A stretch of 64,000 nt of DNA from RDYJ01 sp034931405 (GCF_034931405.1 NZ_JAYGHA010000004.1:167541-231540); one strand, 5' to 3'; positions 34,458-42,990 are shown, counted from the stretch's first letter. Notes: generated by a model not told the origin, from the sequence alone. Numbers and translations are program-made.

Positions 34458-34951
34458 ACACCTTGTATTAACAATTCAAAAGCTAAACTCAAATAATGTA
34501 TAATTGTTTATACATCACTTAGATGAGATAATCACGCTTTGGTCGGCTAGAAAATTTATTTAGCACGAATCAATTTTATCGGATTCGGCAATAGTCACAC
34601 ATTCATTTTTATCACCCCAATCGCTGCTATTTGGCTGATTAGACCTATTGATTTTTCCTGATCAACTTTATATGTTAAAAAATTACTAGAATTTTATTGT
34701 ATATTTTTCCTTAAATAATTTATACTCGCATTGAGATCGTCTAATAGTATAAAAAAGCAGAATCCCAAACCATCGCCACTCCCTTGCCGTCTGGTGACAG
34801 ACGGAATTTTTGTGAAAAAGCCGTTCGTGGGAATGGGAAACTGGAGTTCGTAAAATTATGTATCCTTATGTAACAAAGTCCATCTCTTTATTTCATCTGC
34901 TCCAAGATAATAAAAACTATAAAACTATATAGAACATTAGCAGTAGCCATT
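34458..34951. promoter_or_regulatory. 494-bp divergent intergenic region with one strong hairpin
   Basis: Region between the divergent sucC-like gene and the 669-aa gene. The only clear structure is a perfect 7-bp stem CCGTCTG/CAGACGG (34787-34793/34798-34804) followed by AATTTTTG, the shape of a terminator. It could end a short leader or small RNA starting near 34740. The rest is AT-rich with no gene seen. Confidence 0.4.
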
Positions 34952-36961
34952 ATGAAAGTAACCTTCCAAAAAGAAGATATTCAGCTTCTAGCCAGTATTT
35001 TACAGGAACAATTACTACTGGAACTTCCCTCTGCACCAGTTATCCAGGTGAAATGCGCTATCCAAAATGACGAACTGATGATTTTGACGCAACATCCTCC
35101 AGGTGTAACGGTTGATACAGAAAAAATATTTACTATCCTTGAGGAATCGCTCCAATGGCAATCTCAATACCATCATGAAAGGGTGCAGTTTTATGTCAGG
35201 GTTTCCGGAGAAAAACTACCTTATGCTAAACATTCAATCATTATCGAAGCGAAGGGAATACAGGAAGATCATTACATTTCTTTATCGGAAGCAAGCAATG
35301 CTTCCCATCCAGGTACTCCTAAAAACCAGCTAATTTTTCCACCGCTGGAAATTCCCGGACTTTCAGCTACGGGAACAGACAAGAATATCTCAGATAATTC
35401 ATTTAGTTCAATCATAGATGATCATCTTCCTACAGATACTTCATTTAGTTCGCTAACAGACAATAATATTGCAGACAATCGATTTTCTTCCCAGGAAGAC
35501 GAAGAAATATCAGATAATTCATTTGGCTCAGATAATTCATTTAGCTCAGATACTTTATTTAGCTCAGATAATTCATTTAGCTCAGATACTACATTTAGTT
35601 CAAATAATTCATTTATTGATGATAGGAAAAATGAATTACTAGAGGAAGAAAAGTTTGACCCTTTTGCCGGTGGACAAAACTTATCAAAGAAAAAGTCATT
35701 ATCATTACCATCTTTACCACCTATACCTATCCTATTAGGTGGAGTATTGGGAGTGGCTGTTTTTTTTGGAGGTGGTGTTTTTTTTCTGAGTCGTGCTTGT
35801 GTAATTGGCACGTGTCAAGCATTAAATACTGCTGAACAATTCCAAGATGAATCTCAGCAATTACTCCGCCGAGCTAAATCTCAACAAGAACTATTAGGAT
35901 TACAACAACAACTAGATCAAGCTATTTCTGATCTCCAAGTAATTCCTCAATGGTCGCCTCGTTATCAGCCCGCTCAAGAATTGACATTAAGTTTTTCTGA
36001 ACGGTCAACTAAAATTAAGCAAGTAGTCAAAGCTTTAGAAACAGCATCTGCAGCAGAGCAAAAAACTCAAACTCCCGCAGCTAGTTTAGATGAAATTCGC
36101 AACAGACAAACGTTATGGCGACAAGCAATTACACCTTTAGAATCTATCAAACCCAACCATGAACTTTATGCTTTAGTACAGACAAATTTACCTAAATATA
36201 AAAGCAATTTACAGGCGATAAATCAGCAGTTACTGGATGAAGAAGCATGGCAGAAGAAGTTGGCTACAGCCAAAAACGTTGCTGAATCAGCTAATAATCG
36301 CCAAATTAATGCTAAATCTGGTAATGACTGGCAAAGGGTACAGTTTGCTTGGCAAGAGGTTGTCAATAATTTGAAAAGTATCCCCAAAACCAGCACAGCA
36401 TACCAGGAAGCACAAAGCCTGTTAGTGGATTATCAACCGAGATTTACATTGGCACGCAACATCTCTAAAAGAGAAATTGCCGCAGCAAAAATTTATCAGC
36501 AAGCTGTTAATTTTGCGAGTCAGGCTAAAAAGTATGAAGCACAAAATCAATGGCAAGCAGCAGTAGCATCTTGGCAACAAGCTTTGCAAACGGCTAAACA
36601 GATATCGGCAGATACTTCCAACTACAGCCAAGCACAGTTACTCATCCAACCTTATTCCAGTGCTTTAACACAAGCACAAACAAAACAGCAGCTATACGGC
36701 AACTTGACACAAACTCGCGCTGATTTAGGAAAGACCTGTGTTAATGGGATGCGGTTCTGCACTTTTACAATTGAAGATCAAGGTATTATTGTCCGTTTAA
36801 CCCCACAGTATGAAAAAGCATTACAAAATGGTAATCCTGATATCCAAAGTCATTTACAAACTTTGCAACAGGCTTTAGGAGTAATTAGCGAAAATGCGAA
36901 CCTAGCCGTATTTCTCTACAATTCCCAAGGGGAAGAACGGTATATGAAAAGGCCAGAATAA
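34952..36961 (+). CDS. Membrane-anchored protein of unknown function with S/D-rich repeats, 669 aa
   Basis: Layout: an N-terminal domain (about 1-125), an acidic Ser/Asp/Phe repeat region (about 145-230) made of units like SDNSFSS and SDTLFSS, a proline-rich linker, one membrane helix (PILLGGVLGVAVFFGGGVFF, about 259-278), then a long helical, Gln/Ala-rich C-terminal region with tryptophan-containing repeats (IPQWSPRYQPAQE, ASWQQALQTAKQI) resembling tetratricopeptide-like helices. There is no N-terminal signal, so the front half is probably cytoplasmic and the helical half periplasmic. I do not recognise the family. It ends 1 bp from convergent aroE. Confidence 0.75.
   Translation: MKVTFQKEDIQLLASILQEQLLLELPSAPVIQVKCAIQNDELMILTQHPPGVTVDTEKIFTILEESLQWQSQYHHERVQFYVRVSGEKLPYAKHSIIIEAKGIQEDHYISLSEASNASHPGTPKNQLIFPPLEIPGLSATGTDKNISDNSFSSIIDDHLPTDTSFSSLTDNNIADNRFSSQEDEEISDNSFGSDNSFSSDTLFSSDNSFSSDTTFSSNNSFIDDRKNELLEEEKFDPFAGGQNLSKKKSLSLPSLPPIPILLGGVLGVAVFFGGGVFFLSRACVIGTCQALNTAEQFQDESQQLLRRAKSQQELLGLQQQLDQAISDLQVIPQWSPRYQPAQELTLSFSERSTKIKQVVKALETASAAEQKTQTPAASLDEIRNRQTLWRQAITPLESIKPNHELYALVQTNLPKYKSNLQAINQQLLDEEAWQKKLATAKNVAESANNRQINAKSGNDWQRVQFAWQEVVNNLKSIPKTSTAYQEAQSLLVDYQPRFTLARNISKREIAAAKIYQQAVNFASQAKKYEAQNQWQAAVASWQQALQTAKQISADTSNYSQAQLLIQPYSSALTQAQTKQQLYGNLTQTRADLGKTCVNGMRFCTFTIEDQGIIVRLTPQYEKALQNGNPDIQSHLQTLQQALGVISENANLAVFLYNSQGEERYMKRPE
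35385..35625 (+). repeat. Degenerate TCAGATAATTCATTTAG coding repeat
   Basis: Within the 669-aa gene, units of about 15-18 bp (TCAGATAATTCATTTAG and close variants with GATACT) recur, first scattered and then tandem at about 35513-35615. They encode the SDNSFSS/SDTxFSS peptides. Confidence 0.75.
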
Positions 36962-36962
36962 T

Positions 36963-37859
36963 TCAACAACCCAAATGATTTTGTAGTGCTTGGCGCATGA
37001 TAGTTACAGGTATTTCTTCTTGTTGCAACCAGATTTTTAATGCTGCTGCACCTTGTTGAACTAGCATTTCTAAGCCATCAATGGTAATAGCGCCTTGTTT
37101 TTCTGCCAGTTGTAAAAATTTTGTCGGTTTGGGAATGTAGATTAAATCATAAGTAATGGCATCTAAAGGTAATTTTGCCATTTCCTCTGCACTCAAAGGT
37201 GATTGTTCAACATGGGGATACATTCCCACAGGAGTTGTATTTACTAACAAATTTGCTTGGGTAATTAACTTTGGTAATTCTGACCAAGAATGTACTTCAA
37301 ATTTATTGGCAAAAGGTGAATTTTCCCAACTGTGGCTAAATTCTTTTAACTTAGATAAATTGCGTCCTACTACATGAATTTCTGCCAAACCTAGCTGCAC
37401 ACAACCAGCAACAACCGCCCTGGCTGCACCTCCATTCCCTAAAATTACTGCCTTTTTTTGAGTCCAATCTTGTTGGTATGTAGTTTGCAAAGGGGCAATA
37501 AACCCTTCTACATCCGTGTTTGTTCCCACCCATTTATCATCTTGACGAATGACAGTATTGACCGCACCGATAGCCTGGGCAATGGGAGAAATTTCTGATA
37601 ATAAAGGTAATATTGCCTGTTTATGAGGAATTGTGACACTAAAACCAACAACACTAATAGCGGCAAAACCTGCGATCGCAGTTTCCAAATTTTCTGGTGC
37701 AATAGGAAAAGGTAGATAAACACAATCTAACCCCAATTTACTCAATGCTGCATTGTGCATCATCGGTGAAAGGGAATGTTCTACAGGATGTCCAATCACT
37801 CCTAAAAATTTGGTTTTTCCAGTGATATTTTGGCAATAATTATGATCTTGGTTATTCAT
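36963..37859 (-). CDS. aroE: Shikimate dehydrogenase
   Basis: Reduces 3-dehydroshikimate to shikimate with NADPH. At 298 aa it is slightly long because of an N-terminal extension. The substrate-binding segment is GHPVEHSLSPMMHNAAL, the catalytic Lys80 lies in TIPHKQ, and the catalytic Asp is in NTDVEGF. The NADP-binding loop is LGNGGAARAVV, and the C-terminal DGLEMLVQQGAAALKIW is typical. It converges on the 669-aa gene with a 1-bp gap and no terminator hairpin visible between them. Confidence 0.94.
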   Translation of the reverse strand: MNNQDHNYCQNITGKTKFLGVIGHPVEHSLSPMMHNAALSKLGLDCVYLPFPIAPENLETAIAGFAAISVVGFSVTIPHKQAILPLLSEISPIAQAIGAVNTVIRQDDKWVGTNTDVEGFIAPLQTTYQQDWTQKKAVILGNGGAARAVVAGCVQLGLAEIHVVGRNLSKLKEFSHSWENSPFANKFEVHSWSELPKLITQANLLVNTTPVGMYPHVEQSPLSAEEMAKLPLDAITYDLIYIPKPTKFLQLAEKQGAITIDGLEMLVQQGAAALKIWLQQEEIPVTIMRQALQNHLGC

Positions 37860-37980
37860 GATTCAGTCGAGTATGGGTTTAAATCCTGTAAATTCTGATT
37901 TAGACAATAATAAATTAGGATCTAATGTACCAATTTTCTGATAAAATCAGAAATTCGACTCCTTTAACATAGATTAATGT

Positions 37981-39384
37981 ATGAGCAAGGGAACTCTGTT
38001 TGACAAAGTTTGGGACTTACACACTGTTGGTACATTACCATCAGGATTAACACAACTATTTATTGGACTACATCTTATTCATGAAGTTACCAGTCCCCAA
38101 GCCTTTGCTATGCTCAAGGAACGGGATTTAAAAGTATTATTTCCAGAACGGACAATAGCCACAGTTGATCATATAGTCCCTACAGAAAACCAAGCCCGTC
38201 CCTTTGTGGATAGCATGGCAGAAGAAATGATCCAGGCATTAGAAAAGAGTTGTCAAGAAAATGACATAACTTTTTACAATATTGGTTCAGGAAATCAAGG
38301 TATAGTCCACGTCATCGCGCCGGAATTGGGACTAACTCAACCGGGAATGACCATCGCTTGCGGAGATAGCCATACATCAAGTCATGGTGCTTTTGGAGCG
38401 ATCGCCTTTGGGATTGGTACAAGCCAAGTTAGAGACGTACTCGCCTCTCAAACCCTATCATTATCTAAACTCAAAGTCCGCAAAATCGAAGTTAACGGTA
38501 ACTTAAAACCCGGAGTTTACGCCAAAGACGTAATATTACATATCATCCGTACATTAGGCGTAAAAGGTGGCGTAGGCTACGCTTACGAATTTGCAGGTAC
38601 AACCTTTGCTCAGATGAACATGGAAGAGCGGATGACTGTTTGTAACATGGCCATCGAAGGTGGTGCCAGATGCGGATATGTCAACCCTGACCAAATTACC
38701 TACGATTACCTAAAAAATAGAGACTTCGCCCCCAAAGGTGCAGACTGGGAAAAAGCCCTGGCTTGGTGGGAATCCCTCAGTAGTCATGCTGATGCCGAAT
38801 ATGATGATGTAGTAGTATTTAATGCCGGAGATATTCCCCCCACCGTTACATGGGGAATTACACCAGGTCAAGGAATAGGCGTAGATGAAAAAGTCCCTAC
38901 AGCCGCAGAACTCCTAGAAGAAGACCGCTTCATAGCCGAAGAAGCTTATGGCTACATGGATCTATATCCAGGTCAACCCATTCAAGGCACAAAAATTGAT
39001 GTCTGCTTCATCGGTAGCTGCACCAACGGACGCATTAGTGACCTCCGAGAAGCCGCCAAAATCGCCCAAGGTCGCCAAGTCGCAGAGGGTGTGAAAGCCT
39101 TCGTCGTTCCCGGTTCAGAAAGAGTCAAAAAAGAAGCCGAAGCCGAAGGACTAGATAAAATCTTCGTTGCAGCAGGTTTCGAGTGGAGAGAACCAGGATG
39201 TTCGATGTGTTTAGCCATGAACCCCGACAAACTTCAAGGTAGACAAATCAGCGCCTCCTCCTCCAACCGCAACTTCAAAGGTAGACAAGGCTCATCATCC
39301 GGTCGTACCCTCCTCATGAGTCCCGCCATGGTAGCCACAGCAGCCATCAAAGGCGAAATCGCCGACGTGCGCGAACTGCTATAA
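37981..39384 (+). CDS. leuC: 3-isopropylmalate dehydratase large subunit
   Basis: With LeuD, isomerises 2-isopropylmalate to 3-isopropylmalate in leucine synthesis. At 467 aa it has full length. The 4Fe-4S ligands are the cysteine in FIGSCTNGR and the pair in GCSMCLAM. The active-site segment ACGDSHTSSHGAFGAIAFG is intact. leuD normally follows closely in cyanobacteria, but here 1.07 kb with a small mobile element and another gene separates them. Confidence 0.96.
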   Translation: MSKGTLFDKVWDLHTVGTLPSGLTQLFIGLHLIHEVTSPQAFAMLKERDLKVLFPERTIATVDHIVPTENQARPFVDSMAEEMIQALEKSCQENDITFYNIGSGNQGIVHVIAPELGLTQPGMTIACGDSHTSSHGAFGAIAFGIGTSQVRDVLASQTLSLSKLKVRKIEVNGNLKPGVYAKDVILHIIRTLGVKGGVGYAYEFAGTTFAQMNMEERMTVCNMAIEGGARCGYVNPDQITYDYLKNRDFAPKGADWEKALAWWESLSSHADAEYDDVVVFNAGDIPPTVTWGITPGQGIGVDEKVPTAAELLEEDRFIAEEAYGYMDLYPGQPIQGTKIDVCFIGSCTNGRISDLREAAKIAQGRQVAEGVKAFVVPGSERVKKEAEAEGLDKIFVAAGFEWREPGCSMCLAMNPDKLQGRQISASSSNRNFKGRQGSSSGRTLLMSPAMVATAAIKGEIADVRELL

Positions 39385-39415
39385 CCCCACCCCCAAACCC
39401 TCCCCGCAAGCGAGG

Positions 39416-39582
39416 CTACCGTGTACACACATCTTTCAAGAAATTCGGATTTGTAGAAAGTGATTTTCCGTAACCCTTGATATTCCGTTAGTAATTCTCG
39501 ATAAAGTTTGTTTATTGAGAATACATGAAAAATCGCAAAGCCTTATTTAGTAAGGAATCTAGGACTTGTGTGTACACCGTAG
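39416..39582. mobile_element. 167-bp MITE-like element with 16-bp terminal inverted repeats
   Basis: Left end CTACCGTGTACACACA (39416-39431) matches the inverted right end (39567-39582) at 15 of 16 bases. It is flanked on both sides by the 10-bp direct repeat GCAAGCGAGG (39406-39415 and 39583-39592), a probable target duplication. It has no coding capacity. It lies 31 bp after the leuC stop. Confidence 0.75.
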
Positions 39583-39667
39583 GCAAGCGAGGAGGGGAGT
39601 GAAAAAAAGGCTAGGCTAGAAACCTGTCCTATAGGAAAAAAGCAAAAAACAAAGACAAATAAATCAA

Positions 39668-40396
39668 ATGGTACCACCAGAATATGATTTTGATATTGCA
39701 AAATTTTGTGGTTTGAAGGGAGGAGAAATGTTGTCTCATGCCTACCAAGCAGTATGCGAAGGGAAACAACTCATTGAATATAATTACAACGCATTAGATT
39801 ACCAAAGTGTTTCCATTGAATTAGCATCTAAACGTAAAAATGAGTTTCAATTTTGCATACAAGCTGTAATTTTATTTCAAGTAAGTATGGAAGCCATTAT
39901 TAATCAAGTAATCACTACAAAACCAGAAATCCAGAAATTTATAGAAGATTCCTTGAAAAAGAAAAAGAAATGGTATGATGCGACATTTAAAGATAAATGG
40001 TGTAAAACACTTGAAAAACAAAAGATTGAATTAGAAAATTTTGAAAAATACCATGAAAATATTTATCGGACTTTAAGAAATAATGTAGTTCATCCCAGGC
40101 ATAGATATTCAGGTGAAAAGCCTGAGAAACTTATTTTTTCGGCTGATAAATTTATTTTCTCAAATGTTTATTCTGGGTTTAAAAATGGATGGTTAGCATT
40201 TGCATCTTTATCTCAAGCAGTTGGATATCCGCATGATAATAACTCTTGGGATATTTATTGTGATATCTGTCATCTGCCAAAATCATTGGTTCCCGAAGAA
40301 TATCCTAATTTGACCGAAAAATCAAACTTCTTTTTAAACGAATATATGAATCATATAGCAACGATAAATAATATCCGATCTGAAATCTCTCTGTAA
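39668..40396 (+). CDS. HEPN-like protein of unknown function between leuC and leuD
   Basis: A 242-aa, mostly helical soluble protein. Residues around 138-148 read RTLRNNVVHPRHRY, containing an R-X4-H motif (RNNVVH) followed by proline, the pattern of HEPN-superfamily proteins, many of which are RNases in toxin or defence systems. A Lys-rich helix (KKKKKWYDATFKDKW) precedes it. The codon use is more AT-rich than the leu genes. There is no partner nucleotidyltransferase next to it. The fold call is by motif only. It could also be a non-catalytic structural HEPN protein. Confidence 0.5.
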   Translation: MVPPEYDFDIAKFCGLKGGEMLSHAYQAVCEGKQLIEYNYNALDYQSVSIELASKRKNEFQFCIQAVILFQVSMEAIINQVITTKPEIQKFIEDSLKKKKKWYDATFKDKWCKTLEKQKIELENFEKYHENIYRTLRNNVVHPRHRYSGEKPEKLIFSADKFIFSNVYSGFKNGWLAFASLSQAVGYPHDNNSWDIYCDICHLPKSLVPEEYPNLTEKSNFFLNEYMNHIATINNIRSEISL

Positions 40397-40456
40397 TCAA
40401 TTTGGTAGATTTTTAGAGTTAAAATGTCCTTTGTGCCTTCGTGGTTCATTAATCTT

Positions 40457-41065
40457 ATGCTAAGTGAAGTAAAACAAATATCTGGTAACGCCGTTCCCCT
40501 CATCGGTAACGACATAGACACAGACAGAATTATACCTGCTCGCTACTTAAAAGCCATCACCTTTGACGGCTTAGGAGAAGGCGTGTTTGTTGACGACAGA
40601 AAAGCCTTAAATGGTGAACACCCTTTTGATCAAAGCCAATATCAAGGCGCAAAAATCCTCATAGTTAACCGCAACTTTGGCTGTGGTTCATCAAGAGAAC
40701 ACGCACCTCAAGCCCTTGCAAAATGGGGAATCAAAGCCCTCATCGGTGAAAGCTTTGCGGAAATCTTCTTTGGTAACTGCGTCGCCATGGGGATACCATG
40801 CGTAACTGCTGACGCGGAAATAGTCAAACAACTGCAAGAAATAGCGATCGCTAAACCCCAAGCATCCTATACCATAGATGTGGAAAAATTGCAAGTAGCT
40901 ACTGGAGATTTTACTGCCCCAGTGGTGATGGGTGAAGGGACAAGAATCGCTTTTGTTGCTGGAACTTGGGACGCTTGCGGACAGTTAGTAGCCAATGCAG
41001 AACAGGTAAAAGCCACAGCAGCAAAATTACCTTATATTGCTTGGGGTAATTTAGCCGCTAGTTAG
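40457..41065 (+). CDS. leuD: 3-isopropylmalate dehydratase small subunit
   Basis: Partner of LeuC. The open frame starts at 40424, but the ATG at 40457 (MLSEVKQISGNAVPL) matches the family N-terminus and gives 202 aa. Substrate-binding segments NDIDTDRIIPARYLK and NFGCGSSREHAPQAL are intact. A stem-loop follows at 41072-41097. Confidence 0.94.
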   Translation: MLSEVKQISGNAVPLIGNDIDTDRIIPARYLKAITFDGLGEGVFVDDRKALNGEHPFDQSQYQGAKILIVNRNFGCGSSREHAPQALAKWGIKALIGESFAEIFFGNCVAMGIPCVTADAEIVKQLQEIAIAKPQASYTIDVEKLQVATGDFTAPVVMGEGTRIAFVAGTWDACGQLVANAEQVKATAAKLPYIAWGNLAAS

Positions 41066-41071
41066 TATATA

Positions 41072-41097
41072 TAGAGACGTTTCCTTTAACGTCTCTA
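41072..41097 (+). terminator. Hairpin after leuD
   Basis: Nine-base inverted repeat TAGAGACGT (41072-41080) and ACGTCTCTA (41089-41097) between leuD and the EVE-domain gene, without a T tract. Confidence 0.45.
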
Positions 41098-41116
41098 CAA
41101 TCAGGGAATTTATTAT

Positions 41117-41575
41117 ATGAAAGCAATTAATTATTGGTTAATGAAGTCAGAACCATCTGTTTATAGTATTACTGATTTACAACAGCAAGGTGAGACAATT
41201 TGGGACGGTGTGCGTAATTATCAAGCGCGGAATTTTATGAGACAAATGCAAATAGGAGATTTAGCATTTTTCTATCATTCTAATGCTGAACCTCCAGGGA
41301 TTTTTGGCTTAATGCAGATAGTTGAAACAGGTATTGCTGACCCGACACAATTTGATGTAAATAGTAAATATTATGATGATAAATCAACTCCTGAATCACC
41401 ACGTTGGCAAACTGTAAAGGTGCAATTTGTCAAGGTATTTTCTCAGCCTATTTCTTTATCTATACTCAAAGAAAAATTTAGTGGTGATGAATTGTTGGTG
41501 GTTAAAAAAGGGAATCGCTTATCAGTAATACCCGTGTTGGAAACAGTAGCACAAAAAATTTTAGACCTGAGTTAA
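41117..41575 (+). CDS. EVE-domain protein
   Basis: A 152-aa protein consisting of one EVE domain, a PUA-related fold that binds modified bases in DNA or RNA. Characteristic segments are YWLMKSEPSVYSITDL at the start, WDGVRNYQARNFMRQM, and GDLAFFYHSNAEPPGIFGLM. It is a bacterial relative of eukaryotic THYN1. It is not beside restriction genes here, so a defence role is not indicated. Confidence 0.9.
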   Translation: MKAINYWLMKSEPSVYSITDLQQQGETIWDGVRNYQARNFMRQMQIGDLAFFYHSNAEPPGIFGLMQIVETGIADPTQFDVNSKYYDDKSTPESPRWQTVKVQFVKVFSQPISLSILKEKFSGDELLVVKKGNRLSVIPVLETVAQKILDLS

Positions 41576-41610
41576 CTGATTATATACGGAGTATTGATGC
41601 CTACAGATAG

Positions 41611-41631
41611 GGGTTTAGCAGTGCTAAACCC
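41611..41631. terminator. GGGTTTAGCA hairpin, second copy
   Basis: Ten-base perfect stem between the convergent EVE-domain gene and the 99-aa gene. It is nearly identical to the hairpin at 30497-30517. It likely terminates both directions. Confidence 0.6.
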
Positions 41632-41641
41632 TTACTCAAAA

Positions 41642-41941
41642 TTATTTCTTATGTTTGGGTAGTGCTTGCAGTAATTCCGACATAGATGCAAGCAGTACCT
41701 TCACAAACCAAGCCATTGCAATAATCACTGCTACGGACACACCTCCATAGGTGAGTATAGGTATTAACTCTCCTGCATTTGGTGGTATGGGAGTATTTGT
41801 AGAATTAGCAGCTATCAGCCGATTTTCCACTTTTTCTGGTGTGTCCAGCGTATTTTGAACAATGGTACTAGATGACTGATCTTTAACAGTCGGAAATTGT
41901 GGCTGGAAAATTCCAGTCTTATTGGCAGGTTTTTGGATCAT
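41642..41941 (-). CDS. Small single-pass membrane protein, 99 aa
   Basis: Residues 1-57 are polar, Asn/Thr/Pro-rich. They are followed by a membrane helix (PILTYGGVSVAVIIAMAWFV, about 61-80) and a short helical, basic end (SELLQALPKHKK). No known domain. The layout suggests a small conserved cyanobacterial membrane protein. Confidence 0.55.
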   Translation of the reverse strand: MIQKPANKTGIFQPQFPTVKDQSSSTIVQNTLDTPEKVENRLIAANSTNTPIPPNAGELIPILTYGGVSVAVIIAMAWFVKVLLASMSELLQALPKHKK

Positions 41942-42036
41942 AATGATGGGTGAACTTTTTTATTGGATTACCCTGGCTTCTGAACAAAGCTAGGGAATTT
42001 TTTTGTGTATCGTCCGGTAAGTCTTTGAGACTATGT

Positions 42037-42276
42037 TTAGTTGCGCTGCATTTTGTCTAAAAGGGCAGCTTCTTCGGGGGTGAGTTTGCCTAATTCAACT
42101 AAGCCTTTAAGAGTGCGATTCCTACGGAGCGCTTCGCTATCGCACACCTGATCATAACTTTCCCTTAAACCTGCCTCTGTACGGCGGCTGTAGGTTATAA
42201 AAAATACAGGATTGGCTGCTGGAGCAGATTCTGGAAACGTTGCACCCTGACGTTTGCGCTCAAGTTCTCGAACCAT
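42037..42276 (-). pseudogene. Duplicated 5' fragment of nrdJ
   Basis: A 79-codon frame nearly identical to the first 72 codons of nrdJ (MVRELERKRQGATFPESAP...), with R27 changed to I and seven extra codons (SEALRRN) after YDQVCD. Identity ends abruptly after KMQRN, where the frame stops. The upstream region to about 42399 is also a diverged copy of the nrdJ leader. The extra codons come from a 21-bp insertion inside a GCGATCGC site. The fragment cannot encode a reductase. Confidence 0.88.
42125..42145. repeat. 21-bp small dispersed repeat inserted in a HIP1 site
   Basis: Relative to the intact nrdJ copy (GCGATCGC at about 24142), the fragment has 21 added bases between GCGAT and CGC; the insert contains GCGAAGCGCTCCGTAGGA. 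It preserves frame. It resembles the small dispersed repeats described in Nostoc genomes. Boundaries are ambiguous by about 2 bases (AT on each side). Confidence 0.75.
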
Positions 42277-42405
42277 AATAAGGTCTTGTTGCTGAATGAA
42301 TTACGAACTAAGAATATAACCCCAATTGGTTTAGTATGGAAGATTGCTAAATTTCTCACTTTGCACTATTTAATTAATTCGTATAAATTAGAACTAAAAT
42401 AAAAA

Positions 42406-42987
42406 ATGTCACTAGCACCTTGGCGTAGTCTTATCACTCGCGCTTTACACAAAAACCGCAGTCTTGTTTATTCCCGTTATCTGCAACTAGCAACGGTGCG
42501 AGAAAATGGTTTACCTGCTAACCGCACTGTAGTATTTCGTGGTTTTCTTGAAGATACAAACCAGCTAAAATTCATCACCGATATTCGTAGTGCAAAAGCT
42601 GAACAAATATCAAAACAACCAGCAGCAGAAATTTGTTGGTATTTCCCCAACACCAGAGAACAATTTCGTATTAGTGGAAATTTGATTTTAATTACTGCTA
42701 ATTCTCATCCACATCTACAACCAGCGAGGATGAAAATGTGGCAAGAATTAAGTGATGCAGCACGTTTACAATTTGCTTGGCCTGATCCGGGTGAGATGAG
42801 AGTAAGAACACCAGAAGCGTTTACACCACCAGCACCAGATCCTATAGAACCAGTAGAAAATTTTTGTTTATTATTACTTGAACCTACAGAAGTAGATCAT
42901 TTAGAATTGCGGGGTGAACCACAAAATAGAACCTTTTATCAAATTGATGAAAATCAAGAATGGTATTATCAAGAAATTAATCCTTAA
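42406..42987 (+). CDS. Pyridoxamine 5'-phosphate oxidase-family (Alr4036-type) FMN-binding protein
   Basis: A 193-aa PPOX-like flavoprotein. The FMN-binding split-barrel segments are RYLQLATVRENGLPANRTVV and TDIRSAKAEQISKQPAAEIC, and the C-terminal WYYQEINP ending is typical of the Alr4036 group. True PdxH has an RxPLGxLGYPQ-like end not seen here, so vitamin B6 oxidase activity is uncertain. Its promoter must lie against the duplicated nrdJ leader. Confidence 0.82.
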   Translation: MSLAPWRSLITRALHKNRSLVYSRYLQLATVRENGLPANRTVVFRGFLEDTNQLKFITDIRSAKAEQISKQPAAEICWYFPNTREQFRISGNLILITANSHPHLQPARMKMWQELSDAARLQFAWPDPGEMRVRTPEAFTPPAPDPIEPVENFCLLLLEPTEVDHLELRGEPQNRTFYQIDENQEWYYQEINP

Positions 42988-42990
42988 ACA

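Noticed and set aside
34700..34812. Yfr1 RNA
   Set aside because: The conserved unpaired ACUCCUCACAC motif of Yfr1 is not present.
41117..41575. Restriction-linked EVE defence gene
   Set aside because: No restriction enzyme or methyltransferase lies nearby; the neighbours are leuD and a small membrane protein.
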